Assembly (NCBI GenBank): GCA_040954595.2
Contig: CM082577.2
Span: 7,130,001 to 7,194,000 of the forward strand
Length of the DNA: 64,000 nt
DNA from: Balanoglossus misakiensis
Taxonomy: Eukaryota > Hemichordata
Direction: 5' to 3'
Below are positions 25,100-36,005 of this stretch, one piece after another. Made by a program: the position numbers and the translations under genes. The notes under the pieces are model-generated. The model was given only the letters and a program-made list of their open reading frames with translations, ran no database searches and was not told the origin of the DNA. The stretch's first letter is position 1; every line of letters begins with the position of its first letter.

Positions 25100-25960
25100 T
25101 TCCCATTATTTGCTACGCTTTACATGACCTAGTTTGAAACAATATTTGCAATTTTTCACTTGCTTGTTACACAGTAGCATGCAAGAGGTGGCAGGGTATA
25201 TGATGATCTTCCTGTGAGCAAAATCAAAGATTTTATGTCCTGATAAAATCAACAAAGTGATGATCAAAGTGACCATGTTGCTGCTGAAAACAAAAGGGAT
25301 GTGATACCTTCCTTTTATTATTATTTGGAGACTTAAAAGGCGGGTATCGTCCCGAAATAGCCTTTGTTGATAAACATTACTTTTACCCACAATGCACTGC
25401 AGAACCTGTGTGCGAGCTAGATAAAGATGGCCGTGGTTTCTCTCGCATAAAGTCCAAAAAGGGGCCGTTGTACAAGTTGTGAGGCGTTTTGGAGCGTTTG
25501 GTCGTCCCGTATGGATGAGGTGTGCTCGGTAACGGTTATCGGTCCACGAGTTTTGATTCAGAGACGGAAATTCTAGTCGAAATGACTGCCCAAAGATCGG
25601 TCGGGAATCGCCAGCTTTGCCCGGTATTTTGAGTGAGCAGGGCCGGCTGTGGTGAAGGTATCGGCCGTACGACACACAGCCCTCCCACGCACAGAGCTTG
25701 GTCTCCACAATCAGCCTTGTGCTTTACACTGAAGTTGAACATGAACCAAAATGTTTCTTTTAGTGACAAACCGTCCACTATTAAACAGTTCATCTGGAAA
25801 GTTTCGTGTATTTATTTTGCGACACAATTTTATGATGATCGATATATGCCCGTGTAGTATATACGTAATACGAGAGAAAATAGCTCGTATAAATGAAAAC
25901 GGCAGACACCAACAAAGACGGCCCACAACAAAATCGACCTCGCTACGGACTGAAAGCACA
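25100..25960 (-). other. Open minus-strand stretch (200 codons) of unknown nature
   Basis: The minus strand is open for 200 codons (25106-25708), unusually long for this window, but the frame has no ATG at its start (first usable codon GTG) and its product is unlike any family I know. A hydrophobic run of about 25 residues occurs near residues 140-165. The 5' half (25430-25720) is CpG-rich, while the 3' half is AT-rich like the surroundings, so composition changes mid-frame. I favour chance openness over a CpG island followed by filler. A stretch at 25381-25396 is repeated exactly at 46099-46114. Confidence 0.2.
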
Positions 25961-26029
25961 CCTTGGTATAAACCTTAGCTCAGTTCTTTGTCGATGTATT
26001 AATCTTTTACATTACACTTATGTGTTTTA

Positions 26030-26360
26030 GCTGCCGTAAATCATCGCTGATCTGACCGCCTATTTGTAGGCCTATATCCGTACCTGAGCAATCGCTAACA
26101 ATTATCGCTGCCAATCCGAGCAGTTTTCTTCTCGGTTGATTACAAAGTCCTTCCCGTCGAACACCGTATATACTGGTACACAGTCGGTGACTGTGACTGG
26201 TAATGTGTACATCTTCATAAAATTTGCTTTCATCGCAGTCTTCCCCCACGAGCGCGAGGCTTATTATCGTACACGGCAATGTTTGTTCTCTCTTCCGGGC
26301 CCAGCTTAGAAGCCGCCCGGTGTTCTGCGCGCGTCAGCTGCACTGACCCAGCCAATCCAC
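26030..26360 (-). promoter_or_regulatory. CpG island, possible minus-strand promoter and exon
   Basis: Dense CpG; reading along the minus strand there is a CCAAT-type word (ccaat on plus at 26347-26351), an ETS-type CCGGAAG (plus cttccgg, 26294-26300), an open frame of about 65 codons, and then a 5' splice-like CAG|GTACGG near 26083. The open frame has no ATG at its start and no recognisable domain. The order ETS/CCAAT, exon, donor is what a CpG-island promoter shows, but each part is weak on its own. Confidence 0.25.
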
Positions 26361-26931
26361 CAAGAACGGTACACATTTATTTGTTAATCAAGTTCATACA
26401 CTACACACATCCGTACAAAAAAGTGAATCAGACACTTGTTATACGAATTACCCTAACATAAACACAGTTTTATTTGCTTAGTCTAATAATTACATGTAGT
26501 TCAACTATATAACAGTGGAAATTTCAACAGGGGCTGGAGACGCATCTTTCCAATGTTAGCTTCAAGTTGAATGGTGACTTGTGACAGATTGATCTGAAAC
26601 AAAGATCGAGAAAAATATATCAGCATGACCTAATATCATAAAAACTTAGAGAATGTCCTCGATAAAAAAAAAAAATTATATGACGAAGCCATACAAGGAC
26701 ATTGTCCAACACTAGCCTTGCGTACAGTGATGTGCGTTCCCGGGCAGCGTCACACATAGCCCGGCATTGTACAGCCTCCATCGTGTAATGACGGGAGGCC
26801 GCGTGAATTCTGGAACACAGGAGGGCTACAACATAGTTGTTACAGTGAGTAGCTTCAATGTAGGGGCCTACTTTTACCGGTAGTACACAGACAAGTGACG
26901 GACGAACCTCTCAACTGTCACAGACACTCAC

Positions 26932-27055
26932 CTATCTGTTGTGGGCCGTACGGCTGTTTCTGTCGCTTGTGTTGTTGTCTCCAAACGCTGTTCAAAGCGA
27001 TTGCGTGCTGCAGAGACTGGACATAAGTGCTTGACATCATGCGGTACACAGCCTT
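26932..27055 (-). CDS. Candidate coding exon (start-containing or internal), minus strand
   Basis: Reading the minus strand, tandem ATG codons (27038-27040, 27035-27037) open a frame of 36 codons plus one base that ends at a strong 5' splice site, ATAG|GTGAGT (exon end 26932). An in-frame TGA lies 18 bases before the first ATG, consistent with a true start. Alternatively, a pyrimidine-rich run ending in AG at about 27056 makes it an internal exon beginning KAVYRMM. The peptide is Gln- and basic-rich towards its end (RQQHKRQKQPYGPQQI), includes a dibasic KR, and has no signal peptide. I do not recognise the family. A second frame is also open over the same bases. No following exon could be identified downstream on the minus strand. 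Confidence 0.33.
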
Positions 27056-27177
27056 CTCTCACAAAAAATCAGAAAGGCTTTCGGCACTGAAATTTCTGCT
27101 GTAAATTCGGAATTTGAATGGTGATCATAGTCTAAGAGTTATTCGTCATTCGCACATAATTATGGGATTTCTGAGCT

Positions 27178-27270
27178 CGTCGCGTTGGTGAGTCCCCCAG
27201 TCGCGTTGCTCGCGAGTCCCCAGTTGCGTTGCTAGAGAGGCCCCAGTCGCGTTGCCAAAGAGTCCCACAC
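27178..27270. repeat. GC-rich minisatellite, four units of 21-23 bp
   Basis: The core cccagtcgcgttgc recurs with cgcgtt (or tgcgtt) at 27181, 27202, 27225 and 27248, i.e. a period of 21, 23 and 23 bp, with diverged spacers. It is GC- and CpG-rich, unlike most of the window's repeats, and lies upstream (minus sense) of the candidate exon at 26.9-27.06 kb. Confidence 0.85.
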
Positions 27271-27319
27271 AAGGGCGCCCTCATACGTTCATATGTGACG
27301 AGCCTCGCCCTTTAAGAAA

Positions 27320-27401
27320 ATACTTCGGGGTGGGGGCATAGATTTTTTTACATGAAAATTGGGGGTGGGGGCTTCATCAAGTATTTTGCGGGGGGGGGGG
27401 G
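27320..27401 (+). repeat. G-run cluster, potential quadruplex
   Basis: Five G-runs of 4 or more (27327-27330, 27332-27336, 27361-27365, 27367-27371, 27390-27401) lie in 75 bp; the words ggggtgggggc at two places suggest a short internal duplication. The spacers are AT-rich. It could form an intermolecular or long-loop G-quadruplex. The Pro-rich minus frame across it is an artefact of the C-runs. Confidence 0.7.
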
Positions 27402-27419
27402 TATGCTTCAATGTGATTT

Positions 27420-30400
27420 GTCCTATCCTGGCACTATCTACAAAACTTTCTTTCACTGTCTCTATTAATACTTTCACTAGAATTTCATATTGTCAGTTTA
27501 TGACCAATCTGTGATTTCAGTTGTAGGTTCTATAAATTTAATTCCCCATTGCTGTGTATAAATACTGGGTATTAGACCTATGAATTTTGGATGATTATGA
27601 TGGCAGTTATCTGGTATTAGCTTGAATATGCACAGCTGTTATTTGAAGTTGTTTTTTTCCTTTTAGTGTACTGTAGTTTGGCAACTGATGTTTATCAAAA
27701 TGTTAATTTGATATCAACTGTGACTGATCACTTGTGTTGGGATTGATTCTGCAATGCAGTGCATTCACAGTAGCTGATGTGATGCAAACATGTTGCTCAA
27801 TGCAATGAGATAATTCTTGAGATGTGTGGGATCTGTACTGCCTTTTAAAACTTTTCAAGATTTGACCTCAAGAGTAATTTCAACCAGTCATAGACCTCAC
27901 ATATCTGGTTTTCTGCACTTTTTTTTATCTGTCTCAACCTGATAATTTCAACTCTCTATGGGAGCCTTCAGTATTTACTGAAAGCTGGTGGAATGTAGTA
28001 CAAGAGGGATGATAAATATTATTGAAATCCTCAATTTCAGACATTTTCCCTTTTCAGAAAAATTTAGCAAATACACAATATCAGACAACCAATTTGAACA
28101 TTGAAAATGCATGCAATGAACATATTTAGTGTTTTGGATACATGGGCCAATGTCTCTGCTATGAGTTCGATTTGAAATGTGTTTACGTGACTATCCTTTT
28201 TCGTTTCAACTGTAGCACTTGGTTAATGGCTTCTCCTTGAATGGTTGAGTGTTGGTGGCGGTGCTCATATACAGACAACTAGTGCTTGTTTTGATAAGGT
28301 CTCCCACAATCCGCTTTTAACCTAGCGATATTCCCATGCTTTCGTATAAAGCGTGAGCACAACTAGCTAGTACATTACACTTGTACACCTTGACTAGCTG
28401 TGATATGTACATGTACCATATCTTGTTGATGGGAGCTAGGACACTTTAGCAGAAAGACCCATTGCTGTGTAGCGCCCGCAGGTGACGAATTAAAACCGTG
28501 AATATCTCTGTCTAGAGAGGCAAATCTTGCTTTGTCCAGATATTTCATCAAGCGTGCCCTCACTCATAAGATCTGAGAACACACACACAAATGTGTGTAA
28601 ATGCATTCAGAGCCATTTTCATTGCTCCAGTGCATCAATTATAGCTGTACCGTTCAGTGCTATCAACCAGCATTGCTATCATCTAAGAACTATTGTTTGA
28701 TAGTTCTGAGTGAGAAAATATTATAACGCCATAATTTGTAAGTACTGAAAATGCTAGTCAGAACATGGGGGAGGGGGGGGGGTTTGCAGGAAATCCATTT
28801 TGCATGTGGATTTCTACACAAGATGCTCCATTTTTTGCAGTTTTATTTTCTTTCCCATAAAGATTGTTTGTTGATCCATTAGTATGGTTAAGGGGAGGGG
28901 GATACCCTTCTACTGCCTCTGCTTCAGTTGAACGTTCTCTATCTGTATTTACTGTGTGATCAACATCGTATCAGTGCCTAATCCAGATTGCAAAAAAAAA
29001 CATTTAAAGCAATAACCACTTTACGTGGAAATAAACATTGACATACCTGCAAACCGCTATCCTCATGTAGGTACCCCCTACCACGCTCACAACAATATTC
29101 TGATAAATTTTGGGTATAAAATCTTTTCTTATAGCTTTGGCTATACCAAAAACAGACTGTGATTATTCAACATAATTGATATTCTATCACAGAATAATTT
29201 TGTTCGATAGTTCTTACTCTTCCGGCTTATACTAGAGAAACTGAACAGGGAAATGCTGAATTTATCAACAATCTCATTTGGCAAGGCATACATTCCTCCA
29301 CCGCCATCTTCAAGGCAAGATATTGTAGACATTTCTGATGAAGGAATCCATCCTTCAGCAAGGCCCCCAAACTTTTAATATTACAGTTTTGATTTAATTA
29401 AATTCACATAATAATTTCGGTTTGTGCTGAAGGTAACGTGTATACTTGTATGCGATTTCTGGGCCGCTTTAATTTAAACCACCATTCATTTTGCCACATC
29501 TGTGTATGAGGCAAACAGGCAACATTGATTGAGGTCTTTTTTTATTCATCTGAATGTTGCTCGAATAAAATCAGTCCCAACGCCTGACCTATTGTCCTAG
29601 CCATCACAAAATCTAGAGGCGATACTGGAACTCAATCTAGTCCAAATCACTCTTATTTTAATTATTAACATCAAAACTTTCCATGTATCTGTGTTTATTC
29701 ACTTGTGTTAATGGTCCTGATGTGAGTCACTTTACTTAATTGAATTTTATCTATACGAGAAACAAAAAGATATGATCAATGATTGTTTTGGAATTAGCAG
29801 GCTAAGCCTATAGCTAGTAATTGGATTAAACCATGGCTTGACATAGGGTGTTTGTGAACTTATCACCCGATGTCATATGTCATGTCTTCTGGGATGATGA
29901 AGTCACCTAGTATACCTATTTTTTATTCATTGGCCATGTCCTTATGGATAGCTGCATTAAATGAGCAATTCCACAGTACACGAACGTGCAGAATCCCAGG
30001 GTCAGCAAAAAAACCCACTAAGTTTGCATCTTAAATCATATGGTCAATACTGTCACTGTCACAAGTAAGTCGTTTCAACAGAAGTAGTACGGTGTGCCCT
30101 GCCTGATAAAACCCATACCCTGTGTGCACTAACTGTTCTGTCACGGTCATCATGTTTGCTGCAGAATAGTCATTTTGTGATCTGAAATACGTGTGCACTG
30201 ATGGGAAGGCCCATGTAGAAGTGTGTGCCAGGCCAAAAAGTTGAAATATCTATCCAGGCCATTTTAAAAGACCACTAATTTCATCAAATTTGTAGCGAAA
30301 GCTGCCAACATAAAGCTGTCCGACTCGAAGCCCCCTTTAATATAGATGTGAATTGACCAGATCTCTGCCTACTCTGCTTATCAATAGAGTAACAACACAG

Positions 30401-30430
30401 CAGATGTAACAATTGACTACAGGAGCACGT
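27420..30430. other. AT-rich non-coding block, no gene seen
   Basis: Three kilobases of AT-rich sequence with few CpG and only short open frames. It contains the G-rich run 28767-28782 and a weak CTCF-like word at 28470-28484. CpG depletion here contrasts with the islands on either side. Confidence 0.6.
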
Positions 30431-30437
30431 GCCCAGA

Positions 30438-30656
30438 TTAATATATCAAAGAATTACCAATAGGTGGAGTGTTAACATTACAATCATGTCCATGTAGAGG
30501 GCCTGGGTGGGGATGAATTTCTGCAATCATGATAAAACTACATGTATATAAAAAGGAAATTACACTGAATGTTGCACGCAGATCGTTTCTTTGAGTACCC
30601 GTTAAATTTACAAGTGGACGGCCTAGCTGCAACGAATTCAGATGAGGATTTTTCAT
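30438..30656 (-). mobile_element. Relic of a non-LTR retrotransposon ORF N-terminus (CR1/L2-like)
   Basis: A 72-codon frame starting at ATG (30654-30656) has a basic/polar start, then a hydrophobic run (about residues 30-44) leading into EIHPHPGP (residues 46-53, bases 30498-30521). Invertebrate CR1/L2-type elements commonly carry a hydrophobic stretch followed by a 2A-like GDIHPNPGP-type motif before the endonuclease domain. Here Asp is replaced by Glu and Asn by His relative to the usual motif, and the frame stops 19 residues later. No endonuclease or reverse transcriptase could be found downstream (to about 30000, minus). I read it as a short, inactive 5' fragment. Confidence 0.38.
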
Positions 30657-30659
30657 CCA

Positions 30660-31970
30660 AATGGAAGATTCTCATGATCCGACTTGAGTAGGAAAATTCC
30701 AAGCCACTAGGGATGGTAAAAAAATTAGAATTCAGTTCGTTGCAATCACCGAGGGAATGCCGAACAAAATAACCAGAGTATCAGTATGGCAGAAACACTA
30801 TGAAGAATAAACCGCTTTTCTGAGTAGCAGATGGGTCTTATGTACACTCTAGTGTGAATTTCACAGTGAAAAAATGTTTATTTTGTGTGTGTTTCATGTA
30901 GTTCTTCTTCAATAGTACACATAAAGTCATTGCGGGAAAGAGAAAGACTTTACATGTCTGGAAAGCTTACCATAAATATTTACATGTTGCTGCCATTCAA
31001 TAGCCCAAGCATAATATTTACAATGTCTTTTTCAGTGACATTTTATTCACATTAAGTGTCTCTTTGCAAAATCAGATTGACAGCTATTTGGGTCGTGTAA
31101 GTCAGTGTCTGCTAACTATCAAAAGCCTGATAATACCTTTTAAGTGCAGTGCAGTCACTGGTATTTTTGAGAAGGTATTTTGAATGCAATTCCAGAAATT
31201 GCGGTATACGTTGACTCAATTGAAAATACAGATGATGGGTTTGTTACAAGTCTTTCCTCAAGCACTTTTTGGTGAATCTGTGATCATATCTATACATGTG
31301 GATGATAATTTGGGCAGTATATTTTATAGGCAGTGTATTTTTCCACTCGAGTGACAATAGCAAACGGAGTTCGATGACTCGTAGTTCTATAGGTATCGCA
31401 ATTCTGAGAAGTGCATCGTTGTGGTCTGACTAAGAAATGCAGTTGTATTGTCTGGTAAAAGTGCTGATATCACGCAACATTTCTTCTATACAACCACTTT
31501 CTGTCTGTCTGTAAGTCAACATGTCTCGAAAACGACTTAACGGCAACAGTAAAACCGATAAACCTATTTCTCGTATTTTTACGAGTTTTTGCCGGCGTAT
31601 TCTGTTGCTCGAATGCCCTACGAAGGACGTATCTCAAAATTACAAAATATATTTTTAAAAAATTTAAATGTGTAATTAACGGAACAATATCTTATGATAA
31701 TAAGACAACATAACAGGTAATCCGAGAGTTTAACGAAAATCAGTTGAACGACTTACGCAATCTGTTGAATGAATGGTGACAACATAATGATAAAACAAAG
31801 AAAAGGGGCAGATGAATACATATAACCTCTTATAATATCATGTTCACACACGTCACCCTGTCTGCACCATGCGACGCGTGATGAATCTCTGATTGTTTGC
31901 GTGGCTCTCGGTTTCACCGAAAGCCAATTGGGAAATAAACGATTCAGACTGGATGAGAAGAGCAAGCATG
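30660..31970. other. Non-coding block, no gene seen
   Basis: AT-rich with a small perfect hairpin ctcgta/tacgag (31570-31585) around tttt. A CpG-richer patch occurs at 31850-31950, open on the minus strand but unrecognised. Confidence 0.5.
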
Positions 31971-31979
31971 ATGCACTAG

Positions 31980-32290
31980 TAAGTGAGGGTATATTGGACG
32001 AGATTATATGACTTGGGTTTCGGATTTGGATTGGTGGTGGCCATCTGTCAGGCTCCTGCTATAGCTGTTATCGCTCCGGGTATGCACTCGTTATCCAACC
32101 CTTCATCAAATACGCATTTAATGGTGTCCCCGAGAGCAGTCACCCCGCGTGGCCTTCGACGTGCGCGCCCGGGAGTGGTGTTCTTTTCGTGCGCTACACG
32201 CGGTAGGGGCAAAGATAAGTACCGAAGTGTTCGCAAAAAAATAGCCGCATGCATGCTGATAGCTTTGGGCCAATTGAGGGTCGTATAGGA
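31980..32290. promoter_or_regulatory. CpG-rich island, open on both strands
   Basis: A plus frame of 101 codons (31983-32288) and a minus frame of 68 codons (32048-32254) overlap. The centre (32120-32215) is strongly GC- and CpG-rich. Neither product shows a known domain; the minus one has the more even amino-acid mix. It could be a short exon or a CpG-island regulatory element; I cannot choose. Confidence 0.27.
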
Positions 32291-32799
32291 CTGCCTATTA
32301 ATTGAAATTCAGATGCATGAGACGTTCTTCTCTGATTACAACTGAAGGACCAGTTAATGGATATTGTATCACTTGTATCAGAGGTATGGAGCAAATAAAA
32401 TGGTGCAGCTGGGTGATAGTACCCGTCTTTAAAGTTCCTGTGTCGTTGCAGCATATGCCTGTCTGTCTGTCAATTTATGGCCAACCTGTTTGAAAGTATC
32501 TGACAGACAATCATTTCACTGAATTTCAGAGATAAATTGTTTATAGTAATGTTTAATATTGCTTAATTTAAGGTTAGTTATACTTATTGCGTTCCCAAAT
32601 TTAATCCCATGCAGCTGTACTTTTAGAGGACTCTTGTCAGTGCCATAGCCAAATTTCCAAAAAAGGATTGTTCTTGTTCAGGTATACAGCTGCACTAGTT
32701 TCCTTGAGTGAAAGTTTCAATGTGATAACTCCATTCACATCGCCGAAGTTTCATTCTTGATTCACCGATGTCTTGCTACTACCAGCGTGTGTCTTTTTT

Positions 32800-33020
32800 G
32801 AGGCCATAAAGACGACCTCTTTGAATGTTAATTGGCACCTCGGGCGAGCCCCTCAAGTTGACATGTAACGGGGTTAGCCCAGAACGAGAGGGCCTTTGCA
32901 TCATCACACGCATATACTCTTGTTCCGGTCAAATTACCCATCTGGGACCAGCCACGTAGGTGTTTAATGACAATCAAGCAGCAAAGCTACTTCCAGCGAC
33001 TCTAGTGCTGGCCGTCTTGC
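32800..33020. promoter_or_regulatory. Candidate conserved non-coding element
   Basis: About 220 bp of balanced composition with retained CpG and words such as gttaattggc and tttaatgacaatcaa typical of homeodomain and Sox/TCF targets. It is flanked by AT-rich sequence and carries no coding frame. Inference from composition and motifs. Confidence 0.25.
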
Positions 33021-33999
33021 TTGTAGTGTTAGATTGAAATCGAAATAGATTCGGGGACTTTTCTGAGAAAGAATCTTCCACTGCACTCAGGCGTATAATG
33101 TTAATCAGGATTTATGTGCAGATGGGGCTTCTCAGAAAGGCCTTCAAATAGGCTAACGAGTGGTGTGTGAATAGCCCACCTTTTTAAACCCCAGTGCATT
33201 ACAACATGTTCTGCTGCCGACATATTCTACTGATCGGCAGCAGTAATTTCGTGTAACCTGGTGAAGTAATTCTTAATGGCAGCATTGTTGACCACAATTT
33301 TATGACTTCTTGGAAAAATGAAAGATGAAGATTGACGTATTATCACTGTCATTCACGATAGACCGTATTTCATACATATTCAAAAACCACAAATACTTGG
33401 CACTTTGCTTTTATACGTAGCTAGACATTCGCAACTATAGTGAGCAAAATGTTTACCGCAATCGTGTGAGTGAAAGTGAATGCACTCAGCCAACATGTGC
33501 ATGTTAAACTATAGCTTGTAGCACTCTCACTACCCCAACTATAAGCTTTATAGCTAATCGTTTAGTTGGCACAATGAGAACAGAAAGACGTGGAAAGAAT
33601 TAATAAGAGGGGATCATTAATCTTTCATGTGTCACTATACTTTGGAGCAACGGTAAGGGAGGGGCAGTATTTTTTTTTCATAAAAAATATGACCAAAATG
33701 TTTTAACCGTCACAAACCTCAATATAAGGTTCTATCTGATACCGGTGGGAGTTTATAGGATCTGTTGGCGTCTGTCTGTCTGCGATTCGAACCCAGACTA
33801 ACATGTATACCGCACCAATTCACATATCATGCATATTGCAAGCAGAAGTTTATTTGCTGGGTCTACAATAGGGTGTCCATATCATAATTTTTAGAGCAAT
33901 TATGTTGCAATGCTTGGAAATACCCTCTATTACAGAATCTCAGAAATTCCAAATCTGATTTATTTAAATTTGGATTGCAAGGCACCACGTTTTGACGAA

Positions 34000-34260
34000 T
34001 ATGTTATATTTAGCCTTCTTGTTCTCTGGCCAGTTGATGCGGTTGCGTCATCGTTGCCGCATCACTTTACGAAAAATCAAGCCTCCATTGTCAATTTTGA
34101 AGTGAAATTAATGAGGGATTTCGTCACCCGTGCAAATAGCAGCACAGCTAGGGCAAAGAGACCATGCAGTTCTGTCACATGACCAACAGCCAAGGTGACC
34201 GAAACATCCAACATGGCAAACTAATCACCCCCATCCCCGGATGATGTCGCACTAGGGGAG
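34000..34260. promoter_or_regulatory. Candidate conserved non-coding element
   Basis: Balanced, CpG-retaining sequence with a ttaatgag homeodomain-type word near 34107. The 90-codon plus frame covering 33910-34182 is unrecognised and runs out of an AT-rich flank, which argues against an exon. Confidence 0.23.
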
Positions 34261-34479
34261 TGTTTTCTGTTTATGTTTAAGCACCTACAACAGCGATGTT
34301 GTACTAATTAGAATACATTGATGCTAGCAATGTGCGCATAATGTGGTGGCTGCCCCTTTAAGAATTGCCTGATATAATCATTGTGTGGCGCCCCCAACAT
34401 AATTTGGACTTAGACCTCGCAAGTTTTAAAAGTATAAATTTACAACTTACTGTGCTCATTCCCACAAAGACATCAGTTG

Positions 34480-34980
34480 TCGAGAAGTGTCATTTGTTTC
34501 TAGACTTCGACTTTTATGACGTGCGTCATCATGGCCCTCATTAACTATTTTTAGAAGTCCAGAGACTCTCAAACCACAGATCTGAAGACCACTTTCATTT
34601 ATTTTACCTCAGTAGTTCCGTATATACCAAATTAAATGGACGGTGATGATGTCGGGATGTGTCTTCTCCATAGTCTCCCCCATTAAGCCATCTTCCTCTC
34701 CGACAATCTGAAGACTGCTAATCGGCCGCCATCTTCACATTGTTTCAACCTGCCTCGTAAACACACGGCAGCGTCTCGTCTCCAAGAGCCAAATTACTCG
34801 CTTTAATGACCGGGCTGGAGACTTCACGTTGTTTACCAGTCGAATTGACATCAGTTGCCATGGAAATAACGTGCTTAGTAATCGCGCCTGTGTAGATTGT
34901 TTGAGAACTGATGACATAACCGAGGGGGAGAGGTACTTGAAATAATGATACCCCAAGGTTTTTTTGAACGAGGTAATTCC
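34480..34980. promoter_or_regulatory. Candidate enhancer with CRE-like palindrome and X-box
   Basis: Within 500 bp of mixed composition there is an inverted CRE-type pair TGACG-tg-CGTCA (34517-34528), several TAAT words and an X-box-like GTTGCCATGGAAAT (34854-34867), whose left half is a perfect RFX half-site. It lies between AT-rich flanks and has no recognised exon. Confidence 0.35.
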
Positions 34981-35219
34981 GGGGCGAAATCAGGAAAAAG
35001 GAGAACCGATATCCGAAGGGTTAGAACAAAGAATATTTTTCACGCATTGTAGAACAGGAAGACATCTGTAACCTGTCTCCAAGTACATGTATGTACACAG
35101 ATTTGTAATAACAGAGACGTTAAAAAGTTTGAGCTTAATTATAATTTGCCAAGAGTGTACAAGTATCACTCCAGAACTGTATCCGAGCAGAAGGCCGGGC
35201 ATCATTAGTAACTTCCCTG

Positions 35220-35545
35220 ACCCAAGGCAAGTCCAGGGGGGCTGGTGAGATTTTTCGGTATACGAGAGACAAACAAGCTCAATTTTCGTCGGGATTCGTG
35301 ACCATGTTTGATATTGGGGTGCACCATGAAAGCCGGTCCGATGAGGATGAAGGTCCATATCGACCTTGGAGGCGTAGAACAATCAGCTGCATATCCTCTT
35401 TGGATGCGGTAATCACTGTGGTTTCAGGCGATTGCGTGGACCGACCTCGGCACACACCAGCCATCCTAATTATACCTCGGAAGAAAACGTTAATTTCAGC
35501 CATCCCAGGCACATTTCCTTGATTTCGTATACCGGATGAATACAT
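35220..35545. promoter_or_regulatory. CpG-retaining island open on both strands
   Basis: An 88-codon minus frame (35279-35545) and a 74-codon plus frame (35298-35522) overlap over a GC-richer stretch. The minus product has an even, protein-like residue mix but matches no family I know, and no clear splice sites bracket it. Regulatory element or unrecognised exon. Confidence 0.25.
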
Positions 35546-35951
35546 CGCAGTATAGCAATGCCATCATCATTGTTTAAGTCTAATAGACTCATTAGTAGTG
35601 AGGCAGACGAACAGGAACATTAATGAACAGTAATTACCTAGATGAAGAGCTATATGTTAAGGCCCATCAGAAAATCATGCGCTAATAATTGACACTTACA
35701 CGATAGTGATATGCTTTTTTTAAAGGGGAGACGTAATACTTTTATGTAATCATAATCTAGATGAAAAGTAAGAACAGCATACTAAGGAATAAATTTAAAA
35801 CGTTTTTGTTTTCCTTGAAGTGGGAAACATGTGCTGGTTTACAGGCTTGTGGAAAAACAACTGTAGTCTTATCACAAGGGAGGGGATAATGCAATTCTGT
35901 CTGAGTTGAGATACCAGAAGAGTTCTTTTTGGAAATCCATATTTGTTTTGA

Positions 35952-36005
35952 ACTCTCTCTGTCTCACTCTCTCCTTTCTCCCCCCCCCCTCTCTCTCTCT
36001 CTCTC
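35952..36005. repeat. CT microsatellite with C10 core
   Basis: A pyrimidine tract: ct repeats, then ten C (35980-35989), then a further perfect (ct) run to 36005. It is polypurine on the other strand and prone to triplex formation and slippage. Confidence 0.9.

Noticed and set aside
25106-25708. 200-codon minus frame as a gene
   Set aside because: No ATG at the start, composition changes within the frame, and no recognisable domain; kept only as an open stretch.
27289-27477. Pro-rich minus frame
   Set aside because: The prolines are produced by the G-run cluster on the opposite strand.
33772-33843. tRNA-like B-box (GGTTCGAATC on the minus strand, 33784-33793) with a T-arm-like stem
   Set aside because: The T-arm has one mismatch and no A-box or acceptor stem appears at the right distance. 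At best a decayed tRNA-derived SINE; not supportable as a tRNA gene.
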